Positions 1 through 8,425 of a stretch of DNA of 64,000 nucleotides are shown here, one piece after another (the first letter of the stretch is position 1; each line of letters starts with the position of its first letter). This DNA comes from Pedobacter sp. D749 (GTDB lineage Bacteria > Bacteroidota > Bacteroidia > Sphingobacteriales > Sphingobacteriaceae), in the NCBI RefSeq assembly GCF_019317285.1, contig NZ_CP079218.1:5332001-5396000 (forward strand), read 5' to 3'. The position numbers and the translations under genes were made by a program. The notes beneath the pieces are model-generated. The model was not told the origin of the DNA. It worked only from the letters and a program-made list of their open reading frames with translations, and searched no databases.

Positions 1-45
1 GATTCATAAATCCTTCTGCAACATAAAAAACGAACAAAACATTAC

Positions 46-2661
46 ATGAAGATATTAAATATACAAGTATTAAGAGGACCAAACATATGGTCTATTAGCC
101 GGAAGAAATTGATTCAGATGCGACTGGATTTAGAAGATTTAGAGCAAAAACCAACAAACGTAATAGAAGGATTTAGTGAAAGGATTGAGAAACTTTTGCC
201 AAGCATGTTTACCCACCGCTGCTCGAAAGGTGTTGAGGGTGGCTTTTTTACGCGAGTGAAAGAAGGCACCTGGATGGGGCACGTGATTGAACACATTGCA
301 TTGGAAATTCAGACACTCGCCGGTATGGAAACTGGTTTTGGCAGAACGCGCATGACCAAAACCGAAGGCATTTATAATGTGGTTTTCAGTTATCTGGAGG
401 AGAAAGTAGGTGTTTACTCGGCGGAAGCTGCGGTAAGAATTGCGGAGGCTTTGATCAATAATGAAGAGTACGATTTAGAACATGATATCCGCAGGATGAA
501 GGAAATACGTGAACTGGAAGCCCTAGGCCCAAGTACAGGTTCGATTGTGGAAGAAGCGGTAAAAAGAAGCATTCCATGGATAAGATTGAACAAAAGTTCG
601 TTGGTACAACTGGGTTATGGCAAAAATCAGGTGCGTTTTAGGGCCACCATGACCGAAAAAACCAGTAGCATTGCTGTAGATCTTGCCAGCAACAAGGAAG
701 AAACGAAACGTTTGCTCACCGAAGCAGCCATTCCGGTAGCCTCTGGAGTAACCATTTCAAATCCTGACGATCTTGAAGCATCTGTTAAAAAGGTTGGATT
801 TCCTTTAGTTTTTAAACCACTTGATGGCAACCACGGTAAAGGTGCAACCATTAATGTGAAAACAATGGAAGATGCTGTGGCGGCTTTTGAATATGCCAAA
901 ACGTATTCGAGACGGGTGATTATAGAAAAATTTATTACCGGATTTGACTTCCGGGTGCTGGTAATCGACCATAAAGTGGTTGCCGCGGCACAACGTGATC
1001 CGGCTCATGTAAAAGGCAATGGCATTCATACCATCCAGGAATTAATTGATAAGGAGAATGAAGACCCACGTCGCGGTTATGGCCATGAGAATGTGTTAAC
1101 AGAAATAGCTGTCGATCGTGATACCCTGGATTTATTAGCCAAAAAAGAATATACTTTAGAGACTATTCCGGAAAAAGGAGAGGTGGTTTATTTAAAATCG
1201 ACCGCCAATTTAAGTACAGGAGGAACATCTATTGATGTAACAGATATTGTTCATCCACAGAACATTTTTATTTGTGAAAGAATTTCAAGGGTAATCGGAT
1301 TGGACATCTGCGGTATCGATATCATGGCGCAGAACCTTACTCAACCCTTAACTGAAAATGGTGGTGTGGTGTTAGAAGTTAATGCTGCTCCTGGTTTTAG
1401 GATGCACCTGGCGCCGAGTGAAGGTTTGCCACGCAATGTTGCGGCACCGGTAATTGATATGTTATATCCACAGGGGAAATTATCACAGATCCCGATTATC
1501 GCCGTAACCGGAACCAACGGAAAAACCACCACTACCCGTTTAATTGCGCACATTATCCGCAGCAACGGTAAACGCGTAGGTTTTACCACCAGTGACGGTG
1601 TATATGTGCACAATACCATGCTGATGAAGGGTGATACAACAGGGCCGGTAAGTGCAGAGTTTATTTTGAAAGACCCAACAGTAGAGTTTGCCGTATTGGA
1701 AACTGCCCGTGGCGGAATTTTAAGGGCAGGATTGGGCTTTAATGCCTGCGACATTGGTGTGGTGACCAACATCCAGGAAGATCACCTTGGCCTTTCTGAT
1801 ATTCATAATCTTGACGATTTAACCCGTGTTAAAGCGGTTGTAATTGGTGCGGTGCGCCGCAAAGGTTGGGCTGTATTGAACGCCGATAACGGCTATTGCG
1901 TTCGCATAGCTAAAGATGCCCGTTGTAATGTTGCTTACTTCAGCATGGATGAAAACAATCCAGTAGTTAAAGAACACTGTAGAAAAGGCGGTATTGCGGC
2001 CATTTATGAAAACGGGTTCATCACCATTAAAACCGGCGACTGGAAATTAAGGGTAGATAAAGCCACCCATATTCCTCTAACCTTTGGTGGTTCTGTAAAC
2101 TTTATGATTCAGAATGTACTGGCAGCGACGCTAGCAGCCTATTTATGGGGCTACAAACCTGAAGATATCCGTTTGTCGTTAGAAACCTTTATTCCTTCAG
2201 CAGCACACACGCCAGGCAGGATGAATATTTTCAGATTTAAAGATTTTAAAGTGCTGGTCGATTTTGCGCATAATCCTGATGGATTTAATGGTGTAAAAGG
2301 TTTCTTGCAGGGCGTTGAGGCTACAGAACAGGTAGGTATTATTTCAGCAACCGGCGATAGAAGGGACGAGGATATTATCGAAACGGCCCGCATTTCTGCA
2401 CAGATGTTTGATAAGATCTACGTTTGTCAGGAGAAATATCTCCGTGGCAGACAACAGCAGGAACTGGTCGATTTACTGATAAAAGGGATTAGAGAGGTTG
2501 ATCCTAATAAAGAGATTATTGTAAACAATAAGAGTACGGAATGTTTACAAATCGCAATTGAAACCGCTAAGAAAGGTTCTTACCTCACTATTTTAAGTAA
2601 TACTATTGATAATACAATTCAGCGTGTTACTGAACATTTAGATCGCGAATTAGAATCTTAG
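46..2661 (+). CDS. cphA: Cyanophycin synthetase
   Basis: Polymerises L-Asp and L-Arg into multi-L-arginyl-poly-L-aspartate, a cytoplasmic nitrogen store, using ATP and no ribosome. The 871-aa length is normal for CphA1. Seen in order: a CphA-specific N-terminal region starting MKILNIQVLRGPN; an ATP-grasp domain with KPLDGNHGKG near residue 260, the part that adds Asp; and a Mur-ligase-like C-terminal domain with the P-loop GTNGKTTTT near residue 489, followed by ETARGGILRAGLGF, typical of the family. The ATG at 46 fits the family N-terminus. The gene appears monocistronic here; cyanophycinase (cphB), its usual partner, is not in the window and could lie just upstream. The identification is secure; cyanophycin production by the host is inferred. 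Confidence 0.96.
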   Translation: MKILNIQVLRGPNIWSISRKKLIQMRLDLEDLEQKPTNVIEGFSERIEKLLPSMFTHRCSKGVEGGFFTRVKEGTWMGHVIEHIALEIQTLAGMETGFGRTRMTKTEGIYNVVFSYLEEKVGVYSAEAAVRIAEALINNEEYDLEHDIRRMKEIRELEALGPSTGSIVEEAVKRSIPWIRLNKSSLVQLGYGKNQVRFRATMTEKTSSIAVDLASNKEETKRLLTEAAIPVASGVTISNPDDLEASVKKVGFPLVFKPLDGNHGKGATINVKTMEDAVAAFEYAKTYSRRVIIEKFITGFDFRVLVIDHKVVAAAQRDPAHVKGNGIHTIQELIDKENEDPRRGYGHENVLTEIAVDRDTLDLLAKKEYTLETIPEKGEVVYLKSTANLSTGGTSIDVTDIVHPQNIFICERISRVIGLDICGIDIMAQNLTQPLTENGGVVLEVNAAPGFRMHLAPSEGLPRNVAAPVIDMLYPQGKLSQIPIIAVTGTNGKTTTTRLIAHIIRSNGKRVGFTTSDGVYVHNTMLMKGDTTGPVSAEFILKDPTVEFAVLETARGGILRAGLGFNACDIGVVTNIQEDHLGLSDIHNLDDLTRVKAVVIGAVRRKGWAVLNADNGYCVRIAKDARCNVAYFSMDENNPVVKEHCRKGGIAAIYENGFITIKTGDWKLRVDKATHIPLTFGGSVNFMIQNVLAATLAAYLWGYKPEDIRLSLETFIPSAAHTPGRMNIFRFKDFKVLVDFAHNPDGFNGVKGFLQGVEATEQVGIISATGDRRDEDIIETARISAQMFDKIYVCQEKYLRGRQQQELVDLLIKGIREVDPNKEIIVNNKSTECLQIAIETAKKGSYLTILSNTIDNTIQRVTEHLDRELES

Positions 2662-2769
2662 TTTCTTAACTGATTTATTCCGCCGTTGATCGTCATTCCC
2701 AATCGAGCTGATAGTTATCGGATCGATTGGGAATCGTAATGCAATAAGTTCTAAGATTCCCGCCTGCGC

Positions 2770-3273
2770 CTATCGTGTGGACACATCTTTTGTTACCTAT
2801 ATATATGTTTTTTTAGTACTTCATTAAGGTGGTCGTCATGCTGATCCGATAGCTATCGGATTTATTTCAGCATCTTTCCAGTTATAAAAAGGCATTTATT
2901 TACAAAACATTAATTAAGCAAGCATTGTCTTTTCCGCTCTATGCCGCGGTGGCATGGTACTTTGGAGCGCCAAAGTACCCAAAGCGCTCTGTCAATCCAG
3001 CAATGGGCCTTTTACACAATCCTATACACATCAAAAAAACAGCGGCACTCGTTTTGTGTTCAATACTTCTTTAAAACTTTAAATTAGCGTTTATGAACAC
3101 AAAACCACTGCGTTTTAGGTTTGGCAATGCTATTTGTTCTATTCTGCACCTGTTTTTTTGATTTCTCCGGCCCTTGGGATTGACGGCGTTCTTCGGTTAA
3201 AACAATGGGTTATTTAAGGAAGCTAGCAAAACGCCTAAAAAATTAAACTCAAAAAGATGTGTCCACACGATAG
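2770..3273. mobile_element. MITE-like non-autonomous element with 22-bp inverted ends
   Basis: The ends 2770-2791 and 3252-3273 are perfect inverted repeats of 22 bp (left end begins CTATCGTGTGGACACATC). They are flanked by the direct repeat GCCTGCGC at 2762-2769 and 3274-3281, an 8-bp target duplication. Removing the element and one duplication restores the palindrome seen uninterrupted at 43922-44001. No ORF worth naming lies inside, so it must have moved in trans. The interior has an ACTTTGG/CCAAAGT hairpin near 2960 and a nested palindrome at 2844-2861. I cannot assign an IS family; an 8-bp duplication is compatible with several. Confidence 0.8.
2844..2861. repeat. 18-bp perfect palindrome (CCGATAGCTATCGG core)
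   Basis: ATCCGATAG followed by its exact complement CTATCGGAT. It sits between the hairpin arms TGCTGA and TCAGCA, that is, in the loop of another small inverted repeat. Related copies lie at 2707-2722, 17333-17352 and 17406-17420. Confidence 0.75.
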
Positions 3274-3302
3274 GCCTGCGCGGGAATGACGGCTGTAATA
3301 AA

Positions 3303-3344
3303 AAAAAATCTCCTCCGAATTAATTATTCAAAGGAGATTTTTTT
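3303..3344. terminator. Bidirectional intrinsic terminator
   Basis: A-tract plus ATCTCCT pairs with AGGAGAT plus T-tract across a short AT-rich loop. It can end transcription from either side and lies just downstream of the minus-strand DUF2383 gene. Confidence 0.75.
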
Positions 3345-3364
3345 ATTTTTTATATTTCACTTAC

Positions 3365-3820
3365 TTATGCCTGAGCATCACGTAATCTTTTGATTTCATC
3401 ATGTGATACTCTTAGAGACGCCTTTTGTTCTGAAATTAAGTCTCTGATATTTGAAGGGATATTTTCTTCCTCTAAGGCCATTTTATATGCATTTTGAGCG
3501 GCATCTTCGCCAAATTCACAATTGTTTAAAACAGTTTTACGGTCGTGGCCGGTAAAAAGTGCTTTAACATCCATCCAGGCCCTGTAGATTTTGCCCGAAT
3601 TGGTTGTTCCTGTTTCAATATCTTCACCTAAAGCCGATACTTCTGTTGCCAATGCCATTTTATATTTTTGACTTTCACCTATCATATTTAGAAATAACGT
3701 CTTTAAATCGGCATCTTCATCTTTTAATTCCTGGCGGGCTTTTTCGTAACCTTCAATACGATCGTTATTAATTTGAATCAAATCGTTTAATACCTCTGCT
3801 GTTTCTGTTGTCGTTTTCAT
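3365..3820 (-). CDS. PA2169-type four-helix-bundle protein (DUF2383)
   Basis: A 151-aa ferritin-like helical-bundle protein of the PA2169/DUF2383 family. The start was set at the ATG at 3820 (MKTTTETAEVLND): the 15 residues an upstream extension would add look like untranslated leader. Visible are the family opening LNDLIQINNDRIEGYEKA and long amphipathic helices rich in Glu and Lys. Members are often stress-associated in Bacteroidota, but no molecular activity is established. It has its own terminator downstream and is probably monocistronic. Confidence 0.8.
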   Translation of the reverse strand: MKTTTETAEVLNDLIQINNDRIEGYEKARQELKDEDADLKTLFLNMIGESQKYKMALATEVSALGEDIETGTTNSGKIYRAWMDVKALFTGHDRKTVLNNCEFGEDAAQNAYKMALEEENIPSNIRDLISEQKASLRVSHDEIKRLRDAQA

Positions 3821-3946
3821 GTTTTTTATTTTTATAGTTTCGATGTATAAAATCAACATGAGCAATTAAAAAAGGTTTGTCATTTTTTTTAATTGCCTAC
3901 AACGGTGAGCTATATGAGTTATTTTTGATTGACAGACTGCCGCTCA

Positions 3947-4864
3947 TTATTTTTTAGAAAAATACTGTGTCAGCTTTTCTTTTACAAAACGCCTGACCCG
4001 TGTTACCATATTGCCTTTTCGCTTAATCAAAAAGCTCTTGATGGCTTTGTAGGCGATGGGGTCTTCGGCTATTACAGTAGGGAATTCTACAATTGGTTTT
4101 GGGTTGATAATTACGTTATAGATGTCGTTTATTCCTGAGTGTACGCCCGTACCATCATGACCAATATTGTTAACGAGTGATTGTGACGGATTAAGTGTGA
4201 TCCCTCCTTTTAAAAAGATTGACGCATACCATCTTATGGCCCAGCTATTGTTTTTACCTTTTTTAAATTCCTGCATCTGTTTCCAGAAATTCATTTTATT
4301 GTCGATTGAAAATGCAGTCCTTTTCTTTTTATCAAATTGTTTAATAAGAATGTTAATATCTGGTTCAAAGTTTTTCCATGCTCTTCCCCACGTTGCCCAA
4401 CCCCAGCTTGTGGCTGCCCTGTAGAAAAAAGATGGTGAAAGGTTATCTGATTTTAAAGGATACATATAGGCTCCGATGTGCATTACTTTTTCCTCTTCGC
4501 GGTAATGGTTTAAAGCGTTGTTGAAATAGGATAAGGTATGCGGGGAGGTAATGAGGTCATCTTCAAACACAATTACCTGATCGTATTCTGCTATTAACTG
4601 GGTTACTCCTGCAATTACCGCATTGGCTAAGCCTGCATTAACTTTACTTTCGATTACTTTAACCGACTTAAAACCATCTGCTTTTTTGATGATTTTTCTT
4701 ACGGCAGTAACTTTTTCTCTATCCAGATCGGTTTTGGCACCATCAGAAAAAATATACAAATGGCTTTGTGCTGCCAATTCATTTTGTTGCAGAAATTGTA
4801 ATGTACGCTCAGTGTGCTGCGGACGGTTGTATACGAAAAGTGCTATTGGGGCAAGGCTTTGCAT
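3947..4864 (-). CDS. GT-A fold glycosyltransferase
   Basis: A 305-aa glycosyltransferase of the sugar-transferase/GNT-I-like group. It opens with IALFVYNRP, typical of these enzymes, and has the metal-binding acidic motif VFEDDL at residues 99-104 (E101, D102, D103), followed by an aromatic WGWATWGRAW segment near residue 153 that is characteristic of the group. Substrate unknown. It lies downstream of two methyltransferases and a flippase on the same strand, so it probably belongs to that small polysaccharide or glycan cluster, although a GxxExxY gene now separates it from them. Confidence 0.8.
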   Translation of the reverse strand: MQSLAPIALFVYNRPQHTERTLQFLQQNELAAQSHLYIFSDGAKTDLDREKVTAVRKIIKKADGFKSVKVIESKVNAGLANAVIAGVTQLIAEYDQVIVFEDDLITSPHTLSYFNNALNHYREEEKVMHIGAYMYPLKSDNLSPSFFYRAATSWGWATWGRAWKNFEPDINILIKQFDKKKRTAFSIDNKMNFWKQMQEFKKGKNNSWAIRWYASIFLKGGITLNPSQSLVNNIGHDGTGVHSGINDIYNVIINPKPIVEFPTVIAEDPIAYKAIKSFLIKRKGNMVTRVRRFVKEKLTQYFSKK

Positions 4865-4912
4865 TTATATTTATCAATTAAGCTTATCACTAAGCGGGCT
4901 AGGCATTTTTAC

Positions 4913-4940
4913 CATATAAGAAATTTAAGTTTCATATAAG
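4913..4940. repeat. Direct repeat, left copy, flanking the GxxExxY gene
   Basis: Contains AAGAAATTTAAGTTTCATAT and matches 5542-5568 at 22 of the 23 final bases. It also carries CATATAAG twice. Confidence 0.75.
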
Positions 4941-4956
4941 CTATGACAAAAGTATA

Positions 4957-5367
4957 TCAATAAATTGATTCATATATCTCGTTTACATATGTTTTTTGGC
5001 CTTCTGAAAAGATATGCAAACAATTAAAATTTATCATTAGTCCAAGAGGCAATTTTAGTAGTTTCATATAAGTCAACAGTTGGGCTACATGGATTGGTAC
5101 AACGTTTTCAACAGCTTTAAATTCAACAACTAGGGAGTCTTCAATTAATAAATCACACCTTAGTTCTGAATCAATTATTAACCCTTTATAATCTATTGGG
5201 ATAGTTAACTCAGATTTGAAATTAATATTTCTGATTTCCAGCTCGTGAATCATGCATTTATGATAAGTGCATTCTAAAAGCCCTGGGCCTAATGTCCTGT
5301 GTACCTCGATGGCTGCTCCGTTTACCTTGTAAACTAAGTCCTTTAAATAATTTCTAGTTAACAACAT
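4957..5367 (-). CDS. GxxExxY protein (PD-(D/E)XK-like)
   Basis: A 136-aa member of the GxxExxY family. The defining motif GLLECTY is at residues 29-35, and D72 with E82-F-K84 forms a PD-(D/E)XK-type nuclease signature (D, nine residues, E-x-K). No activity has been firmly established for the family; nuclease function is inferred from the motif. The start ATG at 5367 is preceded by AAAGG, an acceptable ribosome-binding site. It interrupts a minus-strand polysaccharide cluster and lies between direct repeats (4913-4940 and 5542-5568), which suggests it arrived as a small cassette. Confidence 0.88.
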   Translation of the reverse strand: MLLTRNYLKDLVYKVNGAAIEVHRTLGPGLLECTYHKCMIHELEIRNINFKSELTIPIDYKGLIIDSELRCDLLIEDSLVVEFKAVENVVPIHVAQLLTYMKLLKLPLGLMINFNCLHIFSEGQKTYVNEIYESIY

Positions 5368-5541
5368 CCTTTATTAATAATTAACTGGGGATGTATTTTT
5401 AACAGAATTTAATTTCTACTGCAATATATTAAATTAATTTTGGTAGTAAGATCAATACGCTTATATTTTCTTCTATTCCTTATATGGTTAAATGGCCAGA
5501 ATAAAATTCCAACTAAGTATATCCAGTTTACAGTTTCACAA

Positions 5542-5568
5542 CATAAGAAGTTTAAGTTTCATATAAGT
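5542..5568. repeat. Direct repeat, right copy, flanking the GxxExxY gene
   Basis: Contains AAGAAGTTTAAGTTTCATAT, a near-identical copy of 4913-4940. The two copies enclose about 600 bp carrying only the GxxExxY gene and its leader. Confidence 0.75.
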
Positions 5569-5603
5569 TTGGATATATATTGCGCTCTGTATTCACACAA
5601 TCA

Positions 5604-6365
5604 TTAAAATATCTGCAGGTTATGATCTGATTTTTTGGTTAACACAGTATAGGCATTGGCAAATTGCTCTTGCTTTTTCTTCCCAAACAAATTACCCAAG
5701 GTTTTCTTAACCAGGTATTCCAGTTCTATTTTTAAGTTTTTAGCAAATGTTTTTGGCGCTTTTCTATTAATAAACTCATTAAACTTTACCGTTTCAGGCG
5801 CAGTCATCGATACCTTATCTTCTAAAATTTGTAAACCCTCACTCTGCAATAAAAACCTTAAAGAAGTTGGCGTATACATATTAATGTGTCCATAATCTAA
5901 AAAATGTTTCATTCTTTCGTCTACACCAAAGCGGTAATCTTTAGGTACCTCTACTACAATATATTTTGCAACTCTTTTCAATTCACGGATCAGGATCCGC
6001 TCATGTTCTACATGTTCTAAAACGTGCGCAAGAATAACCAGATCGAAAGTATCATCTTCATAAGGGATTTTATATCCATCGAAAGTTTGCGCTTCTTTTA
6101 AACTGGCGAGGTTACGATCCACTATAATATCTACACCACTTTGTGCAATTTCTAAAGCATAAAGTTCCGGTGCGAAATGCCATTCATTTAAAAAATGTAA
6201 AATACTGCCATCTCCGGCACCAACCTCAAGTACTTTTTTAGGTTTTAGTCCTTTGCACACATCAACAATGTTCTGGGCTTTATATTTTGCACCGAGCATT
6301 CTCCAGGCTACATCGCTATTGGTATAAAAATTATCGTAGGCCGTTTTTACTTCTTCGCTTAACAT
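5604..6365 (-). CDS. Class I SAM-dependent methyltransferase
   Basis: A 253-aa methyltransferase of the Methyltransf_11/UbiE-like type. Motif I is VLEVGAGDG at residues 45-53; further on, DLVILAHVLEHVEHE is the usual motif IV region, and VVEVPKD follows as motif VI. The substrate is unknown. The start lies 12 bp after the stop of the upstream methyltransferase-like gene and the flippase precedes both, so the three form an operon and glycan methylation is the natural guess. Confidence 0.85.
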   Translation of the reverse strand: MLSEEVKTAYDNFYTNSDVAWRMLGAKYKAQNIVDVCKGLKPKKVLEVGAGDGSILHFLNEWHFAPELYALEIAQSGVDIIVDRNLASLKEAQTFDGYKIPYEDDTFDLVILAHVLEHVEHERILIRELKRVAKYIVVEVPKDYRFGVDERMKHFLDYGHINMYTPTSLRFLLQSEGLQILEDKVSMTAPETVKFNEFINRKAPKTFAKNLKIELEYLVKKTLGNLFGKKKQEQFANAYTVLTKKSDHNLQIF

Positions 6366-6377
6366 GATCCTGACTGA

Positions 6378-7025
6378 TTAAATACCTAAACAATTATCTT
6401 GCTTATAAAAAACCGAAGTTGCTTTTTCGTAAAAGAGTCCGGGAGAAATGCCGCTGAAACTGATCTCTTTAAAACCCTGGGCTTTTAAAAGCACACGTGC
6501 GGGCTGATACACTTCACGTTCGCTATCATCCAAAACCAATACACCATTTGCTGATAAAGCATCAACGCTGTATTTACAACAGTTTACACGGTCCCGTCCG
6601 TCAACAATAATAATATCAAATTTTTTATCGAGCAAAGTTGCTTTTTTAGCATATTCGCCATCTTTTTCCAATTGGCAGAAGATCATTTCAGCATTGCCCG
6701 GACTGGTATTTTTTACTTTATCAAACCAGCCTTTATCATGTTCAACAGAAGTTACCGAGCCAGCTCTTTCTGCATAAAAAATAGTAGAACTGCCAGAGCC
6801 ATATTCGAAAATGTGCTGTGTTTTGTTTATTCGCTCTTTAATAAAATCGATAAAGGAATAGGTTACCCACGGTAAAGCCTTCCCTTGACCGTCTATGGCC
6901 TGTTTTTTATCAAAGGCCGTAAACCAGCCAATGCTGTTCAGGTAGCCCTTATGTCCGTATGATAATAATGCTTTAAGCCTGCTAGGCTTTGCAATTAGTG
7001 TGCTTAATGCTTTAAGAGTACTCAA
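6378..7025 (-). CDS. SAM-binding methyltransferase-like protein, TTG start
   Basis: A 215-aa Rossmann-fold protein. IFEYGSGSST (residues 72-81) is a SAM-binding motif I variant, SVEHD follows as the acidic motif II, and FDIIIVDGRDR resembles motif IV. No in-frame ATG exists before mid-gene, and the only sensible start is the TTG at 7025, which overlaps the stop of the upstream flippase gene (TTGA). Translational coupling to the flippase is therefore likely. The methyl acceptor is unknown; the glycan context suggests a sugar or lipid-linked intermediate. Confidence 0.75.
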   Translation of the reverse strand: MSTLKALSTLIAKPSRLKALLSYGHKGYLNSIGWFTAFDKKQAIDGQGKALPWVTYSFIDFIKERINKTQHIFEYGSGSSTIFYAERAGSVTSVEHDKGWFDKVKNTSPGNAEMIFCQLEKDGEYAKKATLLDKKFDIIIVDGRDRVNCCKYSVDALSANGVLVLDDSEREVYQPARVLLKAQGFKEISFSGISPGLFYEKATSVFYKQDNCLGI

Positions 7026-8350
7026 CGTTTAAATATTTTTTGAAATGCTGTGACCAAAAATAATGATTTTAACATCATTATACCTTGTTGACGTGTTTTA
7101 GGAATTAATAAAATAAAAAAGGTGGCTGTGAAGTAAGCAATAAGAGTAGCAAGTGCAGCCCCCATGATACCATATTTTGGTATCCATAATACGTTTAAAA
7201 CAATATTCACCATTGCGCCCATTCCGGTTCGGAGCATCGATAACTTAGTATATCCTTCTGCAATAAGATACTGCCCGCTGGCGCTACCTAAAAAAACAAA
7301 TATACCTGCCCAAACATGGACAGTTAGCACATGTGCACCATCCCAAAATTCTGGAGTATAAACGATATGGTATATAATTGGTGAGGCAAAAGTCATGAAA
7401 AGTGCTACGCTCAAACTTATCCAAACCATAATGTCGTACATATTCTGTAGACGTTTCATATATCTTTCCGGATTATCTCTTTTGGCATTCATAATTGCAG
7501 GAAATACAGAAGTTACTATTGCAACTGGTATAAAATACCAGCTTTCACTTAACGCTACAACGGTTGAATAAATTCCTAAAGCGCCAGTGCCAAGATAATT
7601 TTCCACCATCAGCTGATCAATTTTCATGTATATTGAAACCAGAACTGCAGATAGTGCTAGCGGCCATGAATGTTTGACGAGGTATTTTGCTAATGCTGAA
7701 TCAAATACCCATTTGAAAATACTTCCAACTTTTATGCTATAAAAATAAACGTACCCAATTGCCAGAATTATAGTGTCAAGTAGCAGAGCAAAAACAAACC
7801 ATTCTACATTTAATTTTAAAAGGATAAATACCAATTTTATTAATGCAGAAATAATATTTCCGAATACCTGAACACGCATAACGTATTTGGCTTGTACTTT
7901 AGATTGGAAATAACTATCGGTAATATAGAAAGCCTGAGTTATTCCGGTAAGCCCTACAATCACAATATAGATGAGCGGGGTTTCAATGGGCTTATGCGTA
8001 TTCCAAAGAATATATGCAAAATATATAAGTGGGATAATACAAATTCCCCCAGCAAGCTTAAGCCAGAAAGCCGTTCCAAGTAAACGATCTCTATTTTCTG
8101 GTGTACGAAGAAGTTCACGGGTAGTAAAACCATCTAAACCAAGAGCGGCCGCTGCAACAAAAAACGTTGTAAATGCAGTTGGATAATTTAAAATACCATT
8201 TTGAGTCTTTCCTAAATAATTGGTAATTGCAAAGCCTACTAAAATTTTGATTACTAAACTTCCAACTCTAGCCAACATTAACCACCCCGTATTCTTTAAA
8301 TACTTGTTAAATGCTTCTTCGTCAAAACCTTTTATAGCGGGTAATTTCAT
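7022..8350 (-). CDS. Oligosaccharide flippase (Wzx/MATE-like)
   Basis: A 442-aa integral membrane protein of the polysaccharide-biosynthesis flippase family, with about 12-14 hydrophobic segments spread over its whole length and the family N-terminus (WLMLARVGSLVIKILVGFAI). Such proteins move undecaprenyl-linked glycans across the inner membrane. It is the first gene of a minus-strand operon with two methyltransferase genes, and its TGA overlaps the next gene's TTG start. A second, more diverged flippase lies at 55029-56342 in the large locus. Confidence 0.9.
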   Translation of the reverse strand: MKLPAIKGFDEEAFNKYLKNTGWLMLARVGSLVIKILVGFAITNYLGKTQNGILNYPTAFTTFFVAAAALGLDGFTTRELLRTPENRDRLLGTAFWLKLAGGICIIPLIYFAYILWNTHKPIETPLIYIVIVGLTGITQAFYITDSYFQSKVQAKYVMRVQVFGNIISALIKLVFILLKLNVEWFVFALLLDTIILAIGYVYFYSIKVGSIFKWVFDSALAKYLVKHSWPLALSAVLVSIYMKIDQLMVENYLGTGALGIYSTVVALSESWYFIPVAIVTSVFPAIMNAKRDNPERYMKRLQNMYDIMVWISLSVALFMTFASPIIYHIVYTPEFWDGAHVLTVHVWAGIFVFLGSASGQYLIAEGYTKLSMLRTGMGAMVNIVLNVLWIPKYGIMGAALATLIAYFTATFFILLIPKTRQQGIMMLKSLFLVTAFQKIFKR

Positions 8351-8425
8351 TACCGCAAAGATGTAAAAAAATGTGCGTTAAGTATGGTACCCTAAATTCA
8401 AATATTTTTATTGGTTATGTGGCGG

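Larger units (their letters stand above)
2691..3292. repeat. Extragenic palindromic repeat interrupted by two insertions
   Basis: An approximately 80-bp repeat, split. Its left part (2691-2769) has perfect 12-bp arms at 2695-2706 and 2723-2734; its right end (3282-3292) lies beyond the MITE at 2770-3273. A related copy without either insertion lies on the opposite strand at 43922-44001. Comparing them shows a 16-nt insert in the loop (2707-2722) and the 504-bp element plus its 8-bp duplication. The gap between cphA and the next gene holds only repeats and a terminator. Confidence 0.8.

Noticed and set aside
1341..1772. 143-codon antisense ORF within cphA
   Set aside because: Shadow of a strongly conserved gene on the other strand.
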